NCBI GenBank assembly: GCA_965371245.1
Contig: CBDUXT010000021.1
Coordinates: 3,918-67,917, forward strand
Reading direction: 5' to 3'
Length of the DNA stretch: 64,000 nucleotides
From: CBDUXT01 sp965371245
GTDB taxonomy: Bacteria > Planctomycetota > Phycisphaerae > UBA1845
This document shows, one piece after another, positions 25,982 to 34,253 of the stretch. The position numbers and the translations under genes are program-made. The notes below the pieces were generated by a model that did no database searches, was not told the DNA's origin, and saw only the letters and a list, made by a program, of their open reading frames with translations. Each line of letters begins with the position of its first letter. The stretch's first letter is position 1.

Positions 25982-26281
25982 ATGGTTGCTCGCTTTTCCG
26001 CAGCGAGTCTGGGCCTTCTCGCCTTCGCCATCTCGGCCACCGCCGGATTGCTTGTCGGCAACCCGGTGGACGTCACCCTGTCCCGAAGTATCTTTGCCCT
26101 CGTTGTGTTCGGTGTTCTGGGCGTCTTGCTCGGTGGCGCTGCGCAAATGGTTGTGTCCGAACACGAACGTGGGGAAGCGACGCGAATTCGAGACAAGTAC
26201 CGTGGAGACCTTGCCGTCAAGGATGGCGGTGAGGCGGCGGACACGCCCCTTGAGGGTGAAACCCAGACCGACGGAATGTGA
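25982..26281 (+). CDS. Small two-helix membrane protein between flhG and fliA
   Basis: The 99-residue product has two membrane helices, roughly 5-24 (FSAASLGLLAFAISATAGLL) and 36-57 (IFALVVFGVLGVLLGGAAQM). A charged cytoplasmic tail follows (HERGEATRIRDKYRGDLA and an acidic end). The frame extends upstream to 25925, but the extra residues are Pro/Cys-rich and unlike a membrane N-terminus. I do not recognise the family. Its place between the polarity regulator and the late sigma factor suggests a flagellar role, but none can be assigned. Confidence 0.65.
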   Translation: MVARFSAASLGLLAFAISATAGLLVGNPVDVTLSRSIFALVVFGVLGVLLGGAAQMVVSEHERGEATRIRDKYRGDLAVKDGGEAADTPLEGETQTDGM

Positions 26282-26377
26282 GGGTTCATGAGTCGTGGCG
26301 ACCTGAGTGTTCCTTTCGTGTGGAGGCGTTCGCCGGCGTAGGTGGTACCGCGTATGGGCGCGTAAGGAGCAACACTG

Positions 26378-27157
26378 ATGCAAGCGACCGCGGAGAAAGC
26401 GGATATGCGCGAGGTTTGGGACCGGTTCAAGCTGGGCGGTGATCGATCGTTGCGCAACGTTCTGATGGAAAGATACCTGCCCATCGTCAAGTACAACGCC
26501 GAGCGCATCGGCGCGAAGCTTCCCGATGAGGTCGAGGGTGACGACTTGGTGTCAGCCGGCATCTTCGGTTTGATGGACGCGATCGAGGCGTTCGATCTCG
26601 AACGCGGAGTCAAGTTCGAGACCTATTGCGCTCCGCGAATCCGCGGGGCGATCCTTGACGAGTTACGGAGCATGGACTGGGTTCCTCGTCTCGTGCGCAG
26701 CCGGGCGAGCCGGCTCGATCGGGTCTCGCGGGAACTCGAAGCCATCCTGGGACGTTCCCCGGCGGAAACGGAGATCGCGGAGCGTCTCGATTTGCCTCGC
26801 GCCGCATACGAGAAGCTGGCCCGCGACGGGAAGGCGGTGACGCAGGTGTCGCTTTCTCGCAAGTACAGCGAGACCGACTCGAACAAGGACGTCTGCGAAA
26901 TTGACGTCATCGAGGACAAGCGGGGGCGCAACCCGGTCACGGAAGTGCAGAAGCGCGACCTGAAGTCGCTGATTACGCGGGGTCTCAACCGCGCCGAGCG
27001 ACTCATCCTGATCCTGTACTACTACGAGGAGATGACGATGAAAGAGATCGGGTTGACGCTCGACCTCTCGGAAAGTCGCGTCTCTCAGATGCACTCGGCG
27101 ATTCTTGGTCGTCTCAAAGAGCAGCTCGAGCTTCGCCGCAAGGAGTTTGTTCACTAG
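26378..27157 (+). CDS. fliA: Flagellar sigma factor, FliA/WhiG type (sigma-28)
   Basis: This 259-residue sigma factor has region 2 with LPDEVEGDDLVSAGIFGLMD and FETYCAPRIRGAILDELRSM followed by DWVPR, the hallmark of the FliA/WhiG branch. Region 3 follows, then region 4 with LYYYEEMTMKEIGLTLDLSE and SRVSQMHSAIL. It should direct late genes (filament, chemotaxis, perhaps stator). AAGGAG sits 7-8 bp before the ATG. No recognisable anti-sigma FlgM is beside it. Confidence 0.95.
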   Translation: MQATAEKADMREVWDRFKLGGDRSLRNVLMERYLPIVKYNAERIGAKLPDEVEGDDLVSAGIFGLMDAIEAFDLERGVKFETYCAPRIRGAILDELRSMDWVPRLVRSRASRLDRVSRELEAILGRSPAETEIAERLDLPRAAYEKLARDGKAVTQVSLSRKYSETDSNKDVCEIDVIEDKRGRNPVTEVQKRDLKSLITRGLNRAERLILILYYYEEMTMKEIGLTLDLSESRVSQMHSAILGRLKEQLELRRKEFVH

Positions 27158-27222
27158 AAACGGAAGGTCGCCGGTCTCGCGGCGCGGAGTGTCTTCCCGC
27201 GTAGCCCGGCGCATCAGGTGGC

Positions 27223-27546
27223 GTGAGTGAAATCCCCTCGGAGATCGCGTCCTCGGCGGCACAGGCCGGCTTCCGCGCGCGCGAGGTGGCAAAGGAACGC
27301 GATGCCCGACGAGCCGGGGGCGCGGATGCCGCGCTCGGCCGGGCGAAGAGCGTGGATGAAGCGGGCAGCACCGTCGAGACCGAGAACGAAGACACGGCCG
27401 TCTTCACCGAGTCGGAAGGCGCCGGCGGGCAGGGACGCGCGCACGAAGAGGGTGAGTCCGAGGACGCCGCCCAGGAAGAGCAAAGCCTGGACGACGATGT
27501 GACAGTCGATGATGAGGGTCGTCCGCACTTGGACCTTGAAGCATAA
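27223..27546 (+). CDS. Small acidic protein downstream of fliA
   Basis: The frame runs 107 residues from a GTG (27223), 65 bp after fliA. The N-terminal 45 residues are basic and helical (GFRAREVAKERDARR). The rest is strongly acidic and probably disordered, ending DDDVTVDDEGRPHLDLEA. I do not recognise a family. FlgM-type anti-sigma factors are similar in size and often beside fliA, but their C-terminal helical motif is not seen. The SD is weak (AGGTGG close to the start), so the call is moderate. Confidence 0.6.
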   Translation: MSEIPSEIASSAAQAGFRAREVAKERDARRAGGADAALGRAKSVDEAGSTVETENEDTAVFTESEGAGGQGRAHEEGESEDAAQEEQSLDDDVTVDDEGRPHLDLEA

Positions 27547-27579
27547 TCGGTGGCCGACGCGGCGTGGAGAGGTCGAGCC

Positions 27580-27712
27580 GGGTCCGTGACACTTCGGGTC
27601 AGGTGAGCACGCCCACTCAGAGCCACGGGCGCCAGCCTGTGGACACCCGTGCGGCATGTCACCGGGCTCGCGCCCGCTGCGCTGGAACCGGCCCAACGCC
27701 GGCTCTGCCACA
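27580..27712 (+). repeat. Dispersed intergenic repeat R1, copy 1
   Basis: It begins with the 16-mer GGGTCCGTGACACTTC (27580-27595) and continues through CTCAGAGCC, two imperfect hairpins and GTCACCGGGCTCGCGCCCG. A second copy with the same 16-mer and the same order of blocks lies at 49664-49808. It fills most of the gap between the small acidic gene and dapF and codes for nothing recognisable. Confidence 0.65.
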
Positions 27713-27774
27713 GACATCGTTGAGCAGCCGTTACTCATGACACTCCATTGATCGCCCCGCCTTCGCGCTTTCCA

Positions 27775-27796
27775 CACCGCGCGACCTTCGTACAAT
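27775..27796 (+). promoter_or_regulatory. Candidate dapF promoter giving a leaderless transcript
   Basis: TTTCCA at about 27769-27774 and TACAAT at 27791-27796, with a 16-bp spacer, form a plausible sigma-70 promoter. The expected transcription start is one base before the dapF ATG at 27804, and no SD sequence precedes that ATG. Confidence 0.4.
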
Positions 27797-27803
27797 TCAT
27801 GCC

Positions 27804-28637
27804 ATGCGATTTACCAAGATGCACGGGCTCGGGAACGACTACGTCTATGTCAGCCTGTTTTCCGAGACCGTGACGGACGCTCCCACCCTGGCACGGGTCA
27901 TGTCGGATCGACACACTGGGATCGGCAGCGACGGTCTGATCTTGATTGGACCGTCGGAGTCGGCCGACGTGCGCATGGAGATGTTCAACGCGGACGGTTC
28001 GCGCGCCCAGATGTGCGGCAACGGAATCCGTTGCGTGGCGAAGTATGCCGTTGAGCATGGTCTTGCCGTCGGTCCGGAGCTACGCATCCAGACCGACGAC
28101 GGGATCAAGTCAGCGAAGTGCCACGCAAAGAGCGGCCGTGTAGGTCGCGTTCGTATCGACATGGGCGAGCCGGCACTCGAAGCGAAAGCGATTCCGTGTA
28201 CGATCAACTTGGAGCAGGTGGTCGATTGCCCCCTGCGCGTTGGCAACCGCGAGTTGCGGGTCACCTGCGTCTCCATGGGGAACCCACACGCCGTCGTCTT
28301 CGTCGATGATCCCGGCGAGATCGATCTTGCGATCGTAGGGCCGGCGCTGGAACGTGCCCCCGAGTTCCCAGAGCGAATCAACGCGCATTTCGTTCGAGTC
28401 ACCTCGCCGGACCATGTGGTCGTCCGGACCTGGGAGCGCGGCAGCGGAATCACCCGCGCCTGTGGAACCGGTGCGTGTGCCGTGTGTGTGGCCGGCGCCG
28501 TCACCGGGCGCACGCAGCGGTCGATGACCGTCTCCTTGCCGGGCGGCGACCTTGAGATTGAGTGGGCACCTAATAACCGCGTCTACATGACCGGACCGGC
28601 CGTGGAGGTGTACACGGGCGAGTGGCCGGACGCGTAG
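27804..28637 (+). CDS. dapF: Diaminopimelate epimerase
   Basis: This 277-residue, PLP-independent racemase converts LL- to meso-diaminopimelate for lysine and peptidoglycan. The N-terminus MRFTKMHGLGNDYVYV is typical. The two catalytic cysteines lie in FNADGSRAQMCGNGIRCVAK and GSGITRACGTGACAVCVAG. There is no SD before the ATG, and the nearest -10-like box would make the mRNA leaderless. It is isolated from other lysine genes here. Confidence 0.96.
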   Translation: MRFTKMHGLGNDYVYVSLFSETVTDAPTLARVMSDRHTGIGSDGLILIGPSESADVRMEMFNADGSRAQMCGNGIRCVAKYAVEHGLAVGPELRIQTDDGIKSAKCHAKSGRVGRVRIDMGEPALEAKAIPCTINLEQVVDCPLRVGNRELRVTCVSMGNPHAVVFVDDPGEIDLAIVGPALERAPEFPERINAHFVRVTSPDHVVVRTWERGSGITRACGTGACAVCVAGAVTGRTQRSMTVSLPGGDLEIEWAPNNRVYMTGPAVEVYTGEWPDA

Positions 28638-29066
28638 GAAACAGGAGTTACCGCGCACACCAGCCACGTCACGCCTGCCCAAGGCGATCAGCCGAACCCA
28701 TTGATGAAATTGCACTGGGGCGCTGCACCCAGTGGCGTTTCCAGAAAGATGGCTCGACTTTGCGCGGCTCCGGTCGGTGGGTGGCATGCCCAAGGGCAGC
28801 GCGGCCATCTGCTGGGTGGGCCGACGCATGCCCGCGTCTCGGGCTTGGGCATGCCACTCGAGAAACGGAAGAACCTTCTTGGAAACGGCACTAGATATTC
28901 TGTTCTTTTTTCGCCAAAGGTGAAACCTCTACGCGGGTTGTGCGTCTAATTCTGCGGTTGATAGGAACCGGGGTGCCGTCCCCTCAAAGCAGGGTGGCCA
29001 CCGGTAGACGGCTGCAAGAGGGGGCGGCCCAGATCCAACGGCCGTGAAACGGCGGAGGCACAGGAA
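28638..29066 (+). repeat. 429-bp non-coding gap with two inverted repeats
   Basis: CACTGGG (28713-28719) pairs with CCCAGTG (28728-28734). A perfect 14-bp pair, GTGGCATGCCCAAG (28781-28794) and CTTGGGCATGCCAC (28844-28857), is separated by 49 bp. No coding signal is convincing on either strand. A similar GGCATG/GCCCATGCCACC motif occurs near 39263-39315. Confidence 0.6.
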
Positions 29067-31409
29067 ATGATACGACGGATGCGCGGGTCCTGGCTCGTCT
29101 TGGGGATGGTCTTGGCGCTTGCCGGGGGGCCGGCTGTTGGCCAGACGATCATTATCGAACCAGGGCCGGTGCTTCCACCACGGCGACACCCCCGTCCCAG
29201 ACCGCGCCCGCGACCCCGGCCGATCGCGCGGGATGTGTTGCTCGCGGTCAAGAAGCACACCGTCGAGGTTTCGATCGTGGATGGGGTGGCCGTCACGAGC
29301 ATCGACCAGGTCTTCTTCAACGGCCACGATCGCGTGGTGGAGGGGACGTACATCTTTCCGCTGGAAGACGGCGTGGGGCTTAGCGCGTTTTCCATGTACG
29401 TGGGCGGGGAGAGGGTCGAGGGGAAACTGCTGCCGGTCGAGGAGGCGCGCCGCCAGTACGAGTCCATCGTCGCGCGGATGCGCGACCCCGCGCTGCTGGA
29501 ATACCTCGGCACGCGCATGTTTCGGGCGAGGATCTTTCCTATCCAACCGAAAAGCGAGGTTCGCGTTCGCCTGTCGTACACCCAGATGCTTGAGGCCAGC
29601 GACGGGCTCGTTCGCTATCGGTATCCGCTTGGGACCGACCGGTCGTTGCCCGCGCCGATCGAAACCGTCAGTGTGCTCGTGAAGGTGGAGAGCAAGGTTC
29701 CGCTCAAGAGCGTCTTTAGCCCCTCGCACAAGCTGGCCGTCAGCCGGCCGGGCGAGCACAACGCCGTCGCCAGTTTCGAGGGCAAGAACATCGTCCCCGA
29801 CAAGAACTTCGAGCTGTACTACACCCTCAGCGACAAAGAGTTCGGCCTGACGGTGCTGACGCATCGCCCGCCCGGTGAGGACGGCTTCTTCCTGGTGCGC
29901 ATCGCACCACCCGCGTCGGTGAATAAGGCCGACGTGCTGCCCAAGGACATCGCCTTCGTCATCGACACCTCGGGCAGCATGGCCGGCGAGAAGATCGAGC
30001 AGGCACGTAAGGCCCTTCGGTTCTGCCTGGCCAACCTCAACCCGAAGGATCGATTCAGCATCATCCCGTTTTCGCACGAGGCAACTACGTTTCGAGACAC
30101 GCTGGTGACCGCGACGAAGGAGAACGTGGCCGCCGCGCGCGAGTTCGCCACCGGCTTGATTGCAAGCGGCGGCACGAACATCAACGACGCCCTGGTTACC
30201 GCCGTAACAGGCCCCGGCCACCTCGAAACGGACCGACCGTATCTCATCGTTTTTCTGACGGACGGTCTTCCCACGATCGGCGTAACGGATGTGGATGAGA
30301 TTCTCCAAAACGTTCGGCGGGGAAGGGATGGACGCGTTCGCCTGTTTGTGTTCGGTGTGGGTTACGACGTCAACACGCGCCTACTTGACCTGTTGGCCGA
30401 GCAGAACCGCGGCACGCGCGAGTACATCGAGCCGGACGAGAACCTCGAGCTACGCCTCTCCAGCTTCTATCGCAAGGTGGCCGAGCCGGTCCTGGCGAAC
30501 CTCGACCTGTCGTTTAAGGAGTTGAAGGTCTACGACCTGTTTCCGCCAAAACTCGGCGACCTGTTCGCCGGCAGCGAGCTGGTGGTGACGGGTCGCTACA
30601 CGGGTGATGGCGCCAAGGCCGTCGAGTTGACCGGCACGCGGCGCGGCCAGCGCGAGCGGTTCGTCGATGAGACGGCGTTTCCCGCGAAGACCAAGGAGCA
30701 CGACTTCCTTCCGCGGTTGTGGGCGACGCGCAAGGTGGGATTCCTGCTCGATCAGATTCGACTGCACGGCGGCGACAAGCGTTCCGGACGGGCCGCGGAA
30801 AACGATGAGCTAAAGCAGGCCGTGATCAAACTCGCCACGAAATACGGGATCGTCACGCCGTACACGGCCTATCTCGTCACGGAGCCGGGGGGCGTCGCGC
30901 ACGGTTTGCGCCGGGAGAACTCGGCATTCGCCAAAGCAGTTCGCAGCTCTGTCGCGTCAGATGCAAGGGTGGAACGAGTGCTGGCCGGCGCTGAGAGCGC
31001 GATGGCACTCCTACCCGCCGGCCGGCAAGCCCAGGCACAACGTAGCCCAGCCGCAAAAGCCGCTAGGGTGCAGGCATCGCAGGCAATGGCCAAGCTGCGC
31101 TTCGCTGGTCCCGTCTCGGCAGCGGCGCGCATCAGCAGCCTTCGCTCCGAAGACGAGGCGGTCTCCGATGGTCGAGATGCTATGGTCGAGCGCGTTGGTC
31201 CGCGAACGTTCTATCGCGTCGGTGAACGCTGGGTGGACGCGGGCTACGACGGTGAGGCCGCGACCACGAAGGTCGAGGCGTTTTCTGTGGAGTACTTCGA
31301 ATTGATCCGCCGGCACGGGGAGTTGGCCAAGTGCTTCGCCCTGGGAGAGCGCGTGGTCGTGCTGGTCGGCGAGACGACGTACGAAACGGTTCCGCCGCCC
31401 GAGAAGTAA
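29067..31409 (+). CDS. Secreted VIT and von Willebrand factor A domain protein
   Basis: The 780-residue protein has a signal peptide (about 1-26, ending GGPAVGQ) and a Pro/Arg-rich linker. The VIT domain (about 50-180) contains RDVLLAVKKHTVEVSIVDGV and GLSAFSMYVGGERVEGKLL. The vWA domain starts at IAFVIDTSGSMAG with MIDAS residues D300-T-S-G-S304. The C-terminal 250 residues are helical and unassigned. Such inter-alpha-trypsin-inhibitor-like proteins are common in planctomycetes and bind partners through the metal site. GGAGG lies upstream. It converges with the M1-like gene. Confidence 0.9.
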   Translation: MIRRMRGSWLVLGMVLALAGGPAVGQTIIIEPGPVLPPRRHPRPRPRPRPRPIARDVLLAVKKHTVEVSIVDGVAVTSIDQVFFNGHDRVVEGTYIFPLEDGVGLSAFSMYVGGERVEGKLLPVEEARRQYESIVARMRDPALLEYLGTRMFRARIFPIQPKSEVRVRLSYTQMLEASDGLVRYRYPLGTDRSLPAPIETVSVLVKVESKVPLKSVFSPSHKLAVSRPGEHNAVASFEGKNIVPDKNFELYYTLSDKEFGLTVLTHRPPGEDGFFLVRIAPPASVNKADVLPKDIAFVIDTSGSMAGEKIEQARKALRFCLANLNPKDRFSIIPFSHEATTFRDTLVTATKENVAAAREFATGLIASGGTNINDALVTAVTGPGHLETDRPYLIVFLTDGLPTIGVTDVDEILQNVRRGRDGRVRLFVFGVGYDVNTRLLDLLAEQNRGTREYIEPDENLELRLSSFYRKVAEPVLANLDLSFKELKVYDLFPPKLGDLFAGSELVVTGRYTGDGAKAVELTGTRRGQRERFVDETAFPAKTKEHDFLPRLWATRKVGFLLDQIRLHGGDKRSGRAAENDELKQAVIKLATKYGIVTPYTAYLVTEPGGVAHGLRRENSAFAKAVRSSVASDARVERVLAGAESAMALLPAGRQAQAQRSPAAKAARVQASQAMAKLRFAGPVSAAARISSLRSEDEAVSDGRDAMVERVGPRTFYRVGERWVDAGYDGEAATTKVEAFSVEYFELIRRHGELAKCFALGERVVVLVGETTYETVPPPEK

Positions 31410-31442
31410 GTGTCGGTACGAATCGCGGCGCCACGATGTCGG

Positions 31443-33467
31443 TTATTCTCTCTCGAACGGCTTTCGAATCCGAGCCTTGATCCACCGATGACTCAGCGTG
31501 ATGCCGAACTGGTCATGCCGCATGGTCATGCTGGATGGGTACGTTAGTGCCTTTTCGTAGGCCGTCAGCGCGTCGTCCCTTCGATTCATCAGGTCCAGCA
31601 GATGCCCCTGCCATGCTGCGGTCACAAAGCCGTAAACGCTGTTCGCCTTCGCTTTCTTGTGGCCGCGCTCGAACGCCTCCAGGGCTTCGACGTGCCGACC
31701 GCCTTCGTACAAACTTAGGCCGAGCTTCGCGTACAGCCCCGCGTCCTCAAGCGGCGTCCGCCTCGCCTTGGCGAGCAAGCCGCCCGCCTCGTCGGCCGAG
31801 TCGGTCCAGGCCATCTGCTGGATGCTCTGTCTGAGCGACTTGCTCAGTGCCTCCGGCGGTGGAACGACCATGGCCAGCTCGCCCTTGGGATCGATGGATA
31901 CTCGTAAGAGCGGCGTCTTGCTTTGAAAGACGAGGACGTTCGTATCCAGTAGCCGGTCGGTGGACTGTCGCTGCCGCGTTCCGTCTTCGAACTCGGCCAC
32001 CACCGGCACCGGCATGCGAAGGGTTCCCGGCGACTCGACGTTCACCGTCGTCCGATACCCCGCTTCATGCGGCTCGCACGCCTTCGAGGCGATTCGGTAC
32101 GAGAGGTATCGATTCGACCGCACCCATTGATCGAAGAACCACCCGAGGTCCTGACCGCCTTCCTGCTCGCAGAGTCCTCGGAACTCCGCGGCGCCCAGCC
32201 GCCGGCCGCCGAACTCTTTGAGGGCGCGACGGTACGCGCGCTCGAACGCCTCATCCCCGACCACGGACGCAAGGGCGCTGACGATGCTGAATCCCTTGCC
32301 GTGGACGACGACGTTGTTGAAATCGAAGTCCAGGTCGCTGAGTTCCTCTTGCGAGCGTTCCACGGTTGTGTCGGTGCCGTTGCGAACGCCGCGGATGTAC
32401 CTGCCCATTAACTCCTCGTGCTGCTTTTGGCCCAGGCCGCGCTGGCGCACGTATTCTCTGTCCGCGAAGATGCCCATCCCGATCCAAAGCCAGCCGGGCG
32501 AGTCTCTCTCCAACACGTGCTCGCCCCAGTATTGATGCCCGATTTCGTGCGCGGTGATCCATTTCCAGTGAAGCAGGGGACGCTCGGTCAAACGCTCTTG
32601 GCCGTGGACCGTCACGAGGCCGGCGGCCACCGGGTAGCCACCGACGGGACTGTCCATCCCCGGTATCACGGTGAGCGACCGATGCGGATAGAACCCCAGC
32701 CACGACTGGTAGAAATCGATGGCGTCGAGCGCGGTTGCCAAGATCAGTTGCGCGCATTTTTCGCCGCGCGGCGTGTGAAGGCAGCGTACCTTGACGCCGC
32801 CCGCCTCCCCCTCGAGCACGGAGAGGCCCTTGCCCAGGAACAGTCCGAAGCCGGCCGCGCCGCGCATGCGGAGCCGGCCGGACTCGGAGTCCGCGAGTCC
32901 GCTGCTTCCGATGACGTAGCCGGGTGGGGCGTCGATCCGGACGTCGAAGTCGGCATGAGTTTCGAAACCCCACCAAAGCGCGGGATACCAATCGGTCAAC
33001 ACCAGGGTGGCTGGGCTCGGTTCGCCGCGCAACCGGCGGGAGAAGGTCGCGTGTAGCGCCAAGGATTTCCCTACGTCGAGCGCATACGGGAGCTCATACA
33101 CGCGAGGCGCCGATGCCTTTCGTGTGGCATCCTCGACGAGCAGGACCGGTGAGCCGTCCATTGTGATGTCGAGCGTGCGCCCCGCGGAGGTCGGCCAGTT
33201 TACGGCGATCCGATGAATCGGGCGCCGGGACTCATTGGTGAACTTGATCGTTGCGGTCCCCGTCACACGCAGCGTCTTAAGGTCGATCTTGCAATCGATG
33301 ATGTACTGCGCGCGCGGGGGCGGCGAGGGCGTCCAATAGATCGCCGACGGCGCTGCGGCCTCGTCCGTGACCCCAGCGGAAAGCGGGCCTGAAAGAGCTA
33401 GCACGCAGGAAGCCGTTGCAAGCAGAATCAGCCCGGCACGAAACGGCATGAATGTTCTGGTTCTCAT
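31443..33467 (-). CDS. Exported M1-aminopeptidase-like protein, probably inactive, with TPR tail
   Basis: The 674-residue product has a signal peptide (about 1-32), an M1-like beta domain and a gluzincin domain with HEIGHQYWG (His307, Glu308, His311). In active M1 enzymes the third zinc ligand is Glu in a W-L-x-E-G motif 18-19 residues later. Here the site reads WLWIGMGIF, with no Glu. The usual GxMEN substrate motif is also replaced by GGYPVAAG. A TPR-like region (EGGRHVEALEAFERG) closes the protein. An AAGGAGG lies before the ATG. A scaffold or pseudopeptidase role is inferred. Confidence 0.85.
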   Translation of the reverse strand: MRTRTFMPFRAGLILLATASCVLALSGPLSAGVTDEAAAPSAIYWTPSPPPRAQYIIDCKIDLKTLRVTGTATIKFTNESRRPIHRIAVNWPTSAGRTLDITMDGSPVLLVEDATRKASAPRVYELPYALDVGKSLALHATFSRRLRGEPSPATLVLTDWYPALWWGFETHADFDVRIDAPPGYVIGSSGLADSESGRLRMRGAAGFGLFLGKGLSVLEGEAGGVKVRCLHTPRGEKCAQLILATALDAIDFYQSWLGFYPHRSLTVIPGMDSPVGGYPVAAGLVTVHGQERLTERPLLHWKWITAHEIGHQYWGEHVLERDSPGWLWIGMGIFADREYVRQRGLGQKQHEELMGRYIRGVRNGTDTTVERSQEELSDLDFDFNNVVVHGKGFSIVSALASVVGDEAFERAYRRALKEFGGRRLGAAEFRGLCEQEGGQDLGWFFDQWVRSNRYLSYRIASKACEPHEAGYRTTVNVESPGTLRMPVPVVAEFEDGTRQRQSTDRLLDTNVLVFQSKTPLLRVSIDPKGELAMVVPPPEALSKSLRQSIQQMAWTDSADEAGGLLAKARRTPLEDAGLYAKLGLSLYEGGRHVEALEAFERGHKKAKANSVYGFVTAAWQGHLLDLMNRRDDALTAYEKALTYPSSMTMRHDQFGITLSHRWIKARIRKPFERE

Positions 33468-33835
33468 TGGGGGCCTCCTTCCCGTGAGACACGTGCGCCG
33501 GCGTGGGTCCAGCGCGGGGTTTGCTGGGGCGGCGGCAACCGTTCCTCAGGGTTTGGTATCAATGAAGTCCTTCCACCGGCTCGCCGCATCCATGATAACG
33601 ACTTCCGGTCGAGTCTCCAAACCGGCCTCATTCTGTCGCGAGCCGAGAATCGTCGGGCCGGCCTGGAACGCCACCCGTCGCCGAGCGCCCCCGCTACGCC
33701 GCTGGCGCTGCCGGCGGTTGACAACGCGGTCGGTCGGGATACATTGCGCGGCTTGGCTGAGCGGTCCTACCTGTCCAAATCGAGCGGTGCGAGCGATCGC
33801 CGGCTCGCGTTCGACATCGCGGGCCGCTCGGAGCC
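33468..33835. other. 368-bp gap before tRNA-Ile
   Basis: No convincing gene is visible. The minus strand has an open frame without a good start from about 33790 to 33552. The right part holds a likely promoter for the tRNA gene. Confidence 0.5.
33718..33745 (+). promoter_or_regulatory. Sigma-70-like promoter for tRNA-Ile
   Basis: A perfect -35 TTGACA (33718-33723), a 16-bp spacer and TACATT (33740-33745) lie about 85 bp before the tRNA 5' end. Confidence 0.5.
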
Positions 33836-33908
33836 GGGCTCATAGCTCAGTTGGCAGAGCGCGTCGCTGATAACGACGAGGTCCGTGGTTCAAGTCCACG
33901 TGGGCCCA
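33836..33908 (+). tRNA. tRNA-Ile (anticodon GAT)
   Basis: All four arms fold. The acceptor is GGGCTCA with TGGGCCC, the D arm GCTCAGTTGGCAGAGC, and the anticodon stem CGTCG/CGACG. The loop is CTGATAA (GAT at 33869-33871) and the T arm CGTGG-TTCAAGT-CCACG. The discriminator is A at 33908, and CCA is not encoded. Mobile-element remnants begin about 100 bp downstream. Confidence 0.97.
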
Positions 33909-33982
33909 TGAACGTAACCCCCGCCGAACGCTGGACTTAGCGTACCTACCCGTGTCGGGTTGTGCGGCCTGGAAACCCTGGA

Positions 33983-34003
33983 AAAACGGTAGACTACCGT
34001 TTT
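33983..34003 (+). promoter_or_regulatory. 21-bp perfect palindrome upstream of the recombinase remnant
   Basis: AAAACGGTAG (33983-33992) and CTACCGTTTT (33994-34003) flank a single central A, ending 10 bp before the recombinase ATG. It could be an operator, a recombination half-site pair or a short terminator for the tRNA transcript. Confidence 0.5.
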
Positions 34004-34013
34004 GGGAGGCCGC

Positions 34014-34253
34014 ATGATGCCCAAGCTCACCAAACGAGTTCCTTCGTACCGGCAAACAAAAAATGACCGGCCAGGCCGTGGTCACGTTGAACGGACGTGA
34101 TCACTACCTGGAGAAGCATGGAACACGCGCGAGCAAGAGTGCTTACGAAGCGTTCGTCGGCAAATGGCTGTCCAGTGGTCGCCAACTGCCTGAGCGGAGC
34201 GGCGGGCGTTCGGAGCTAGCGGCTAGAAGTCGTGCAAGAACAAGAGTTACAAA
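34014..34253 (+). pseudogene. N-terminal remnant of a tyrosine recombinase, frameshifted
   Basis: From ATG 34014 or 34017 the frame reads PKLTKRVPSYRQTK. After a run of six A (34058-34063) the coherent sequence continues in the next frame as TGQAVVTLNGRDHYLEKHGT and YEAFVGKWLSSGRQLP. This is the start of the phage-type integrase family common in planctomycetes, as I recall it. The SAM-like and catalytic domains are absent; the sequence runs straight into an ISAzo13-type remnant on the other strand. It cannot be functional. Confidence 0.65.

Noticed and set aside
33552..33790. Minus-strand open frame before tRNA-Ile (text such as VAFQAGPTILGSR)
   Set aside because: The codons look reasonable, but there is no good start or SD, the tRNA promoter lies within it and no family is recognised.
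34040..34070. Programmed frameshift in the recombinase at the A6 run
   Set aside because: The gene also lacks its catalytic domain, so simple decay explains the frame change better.
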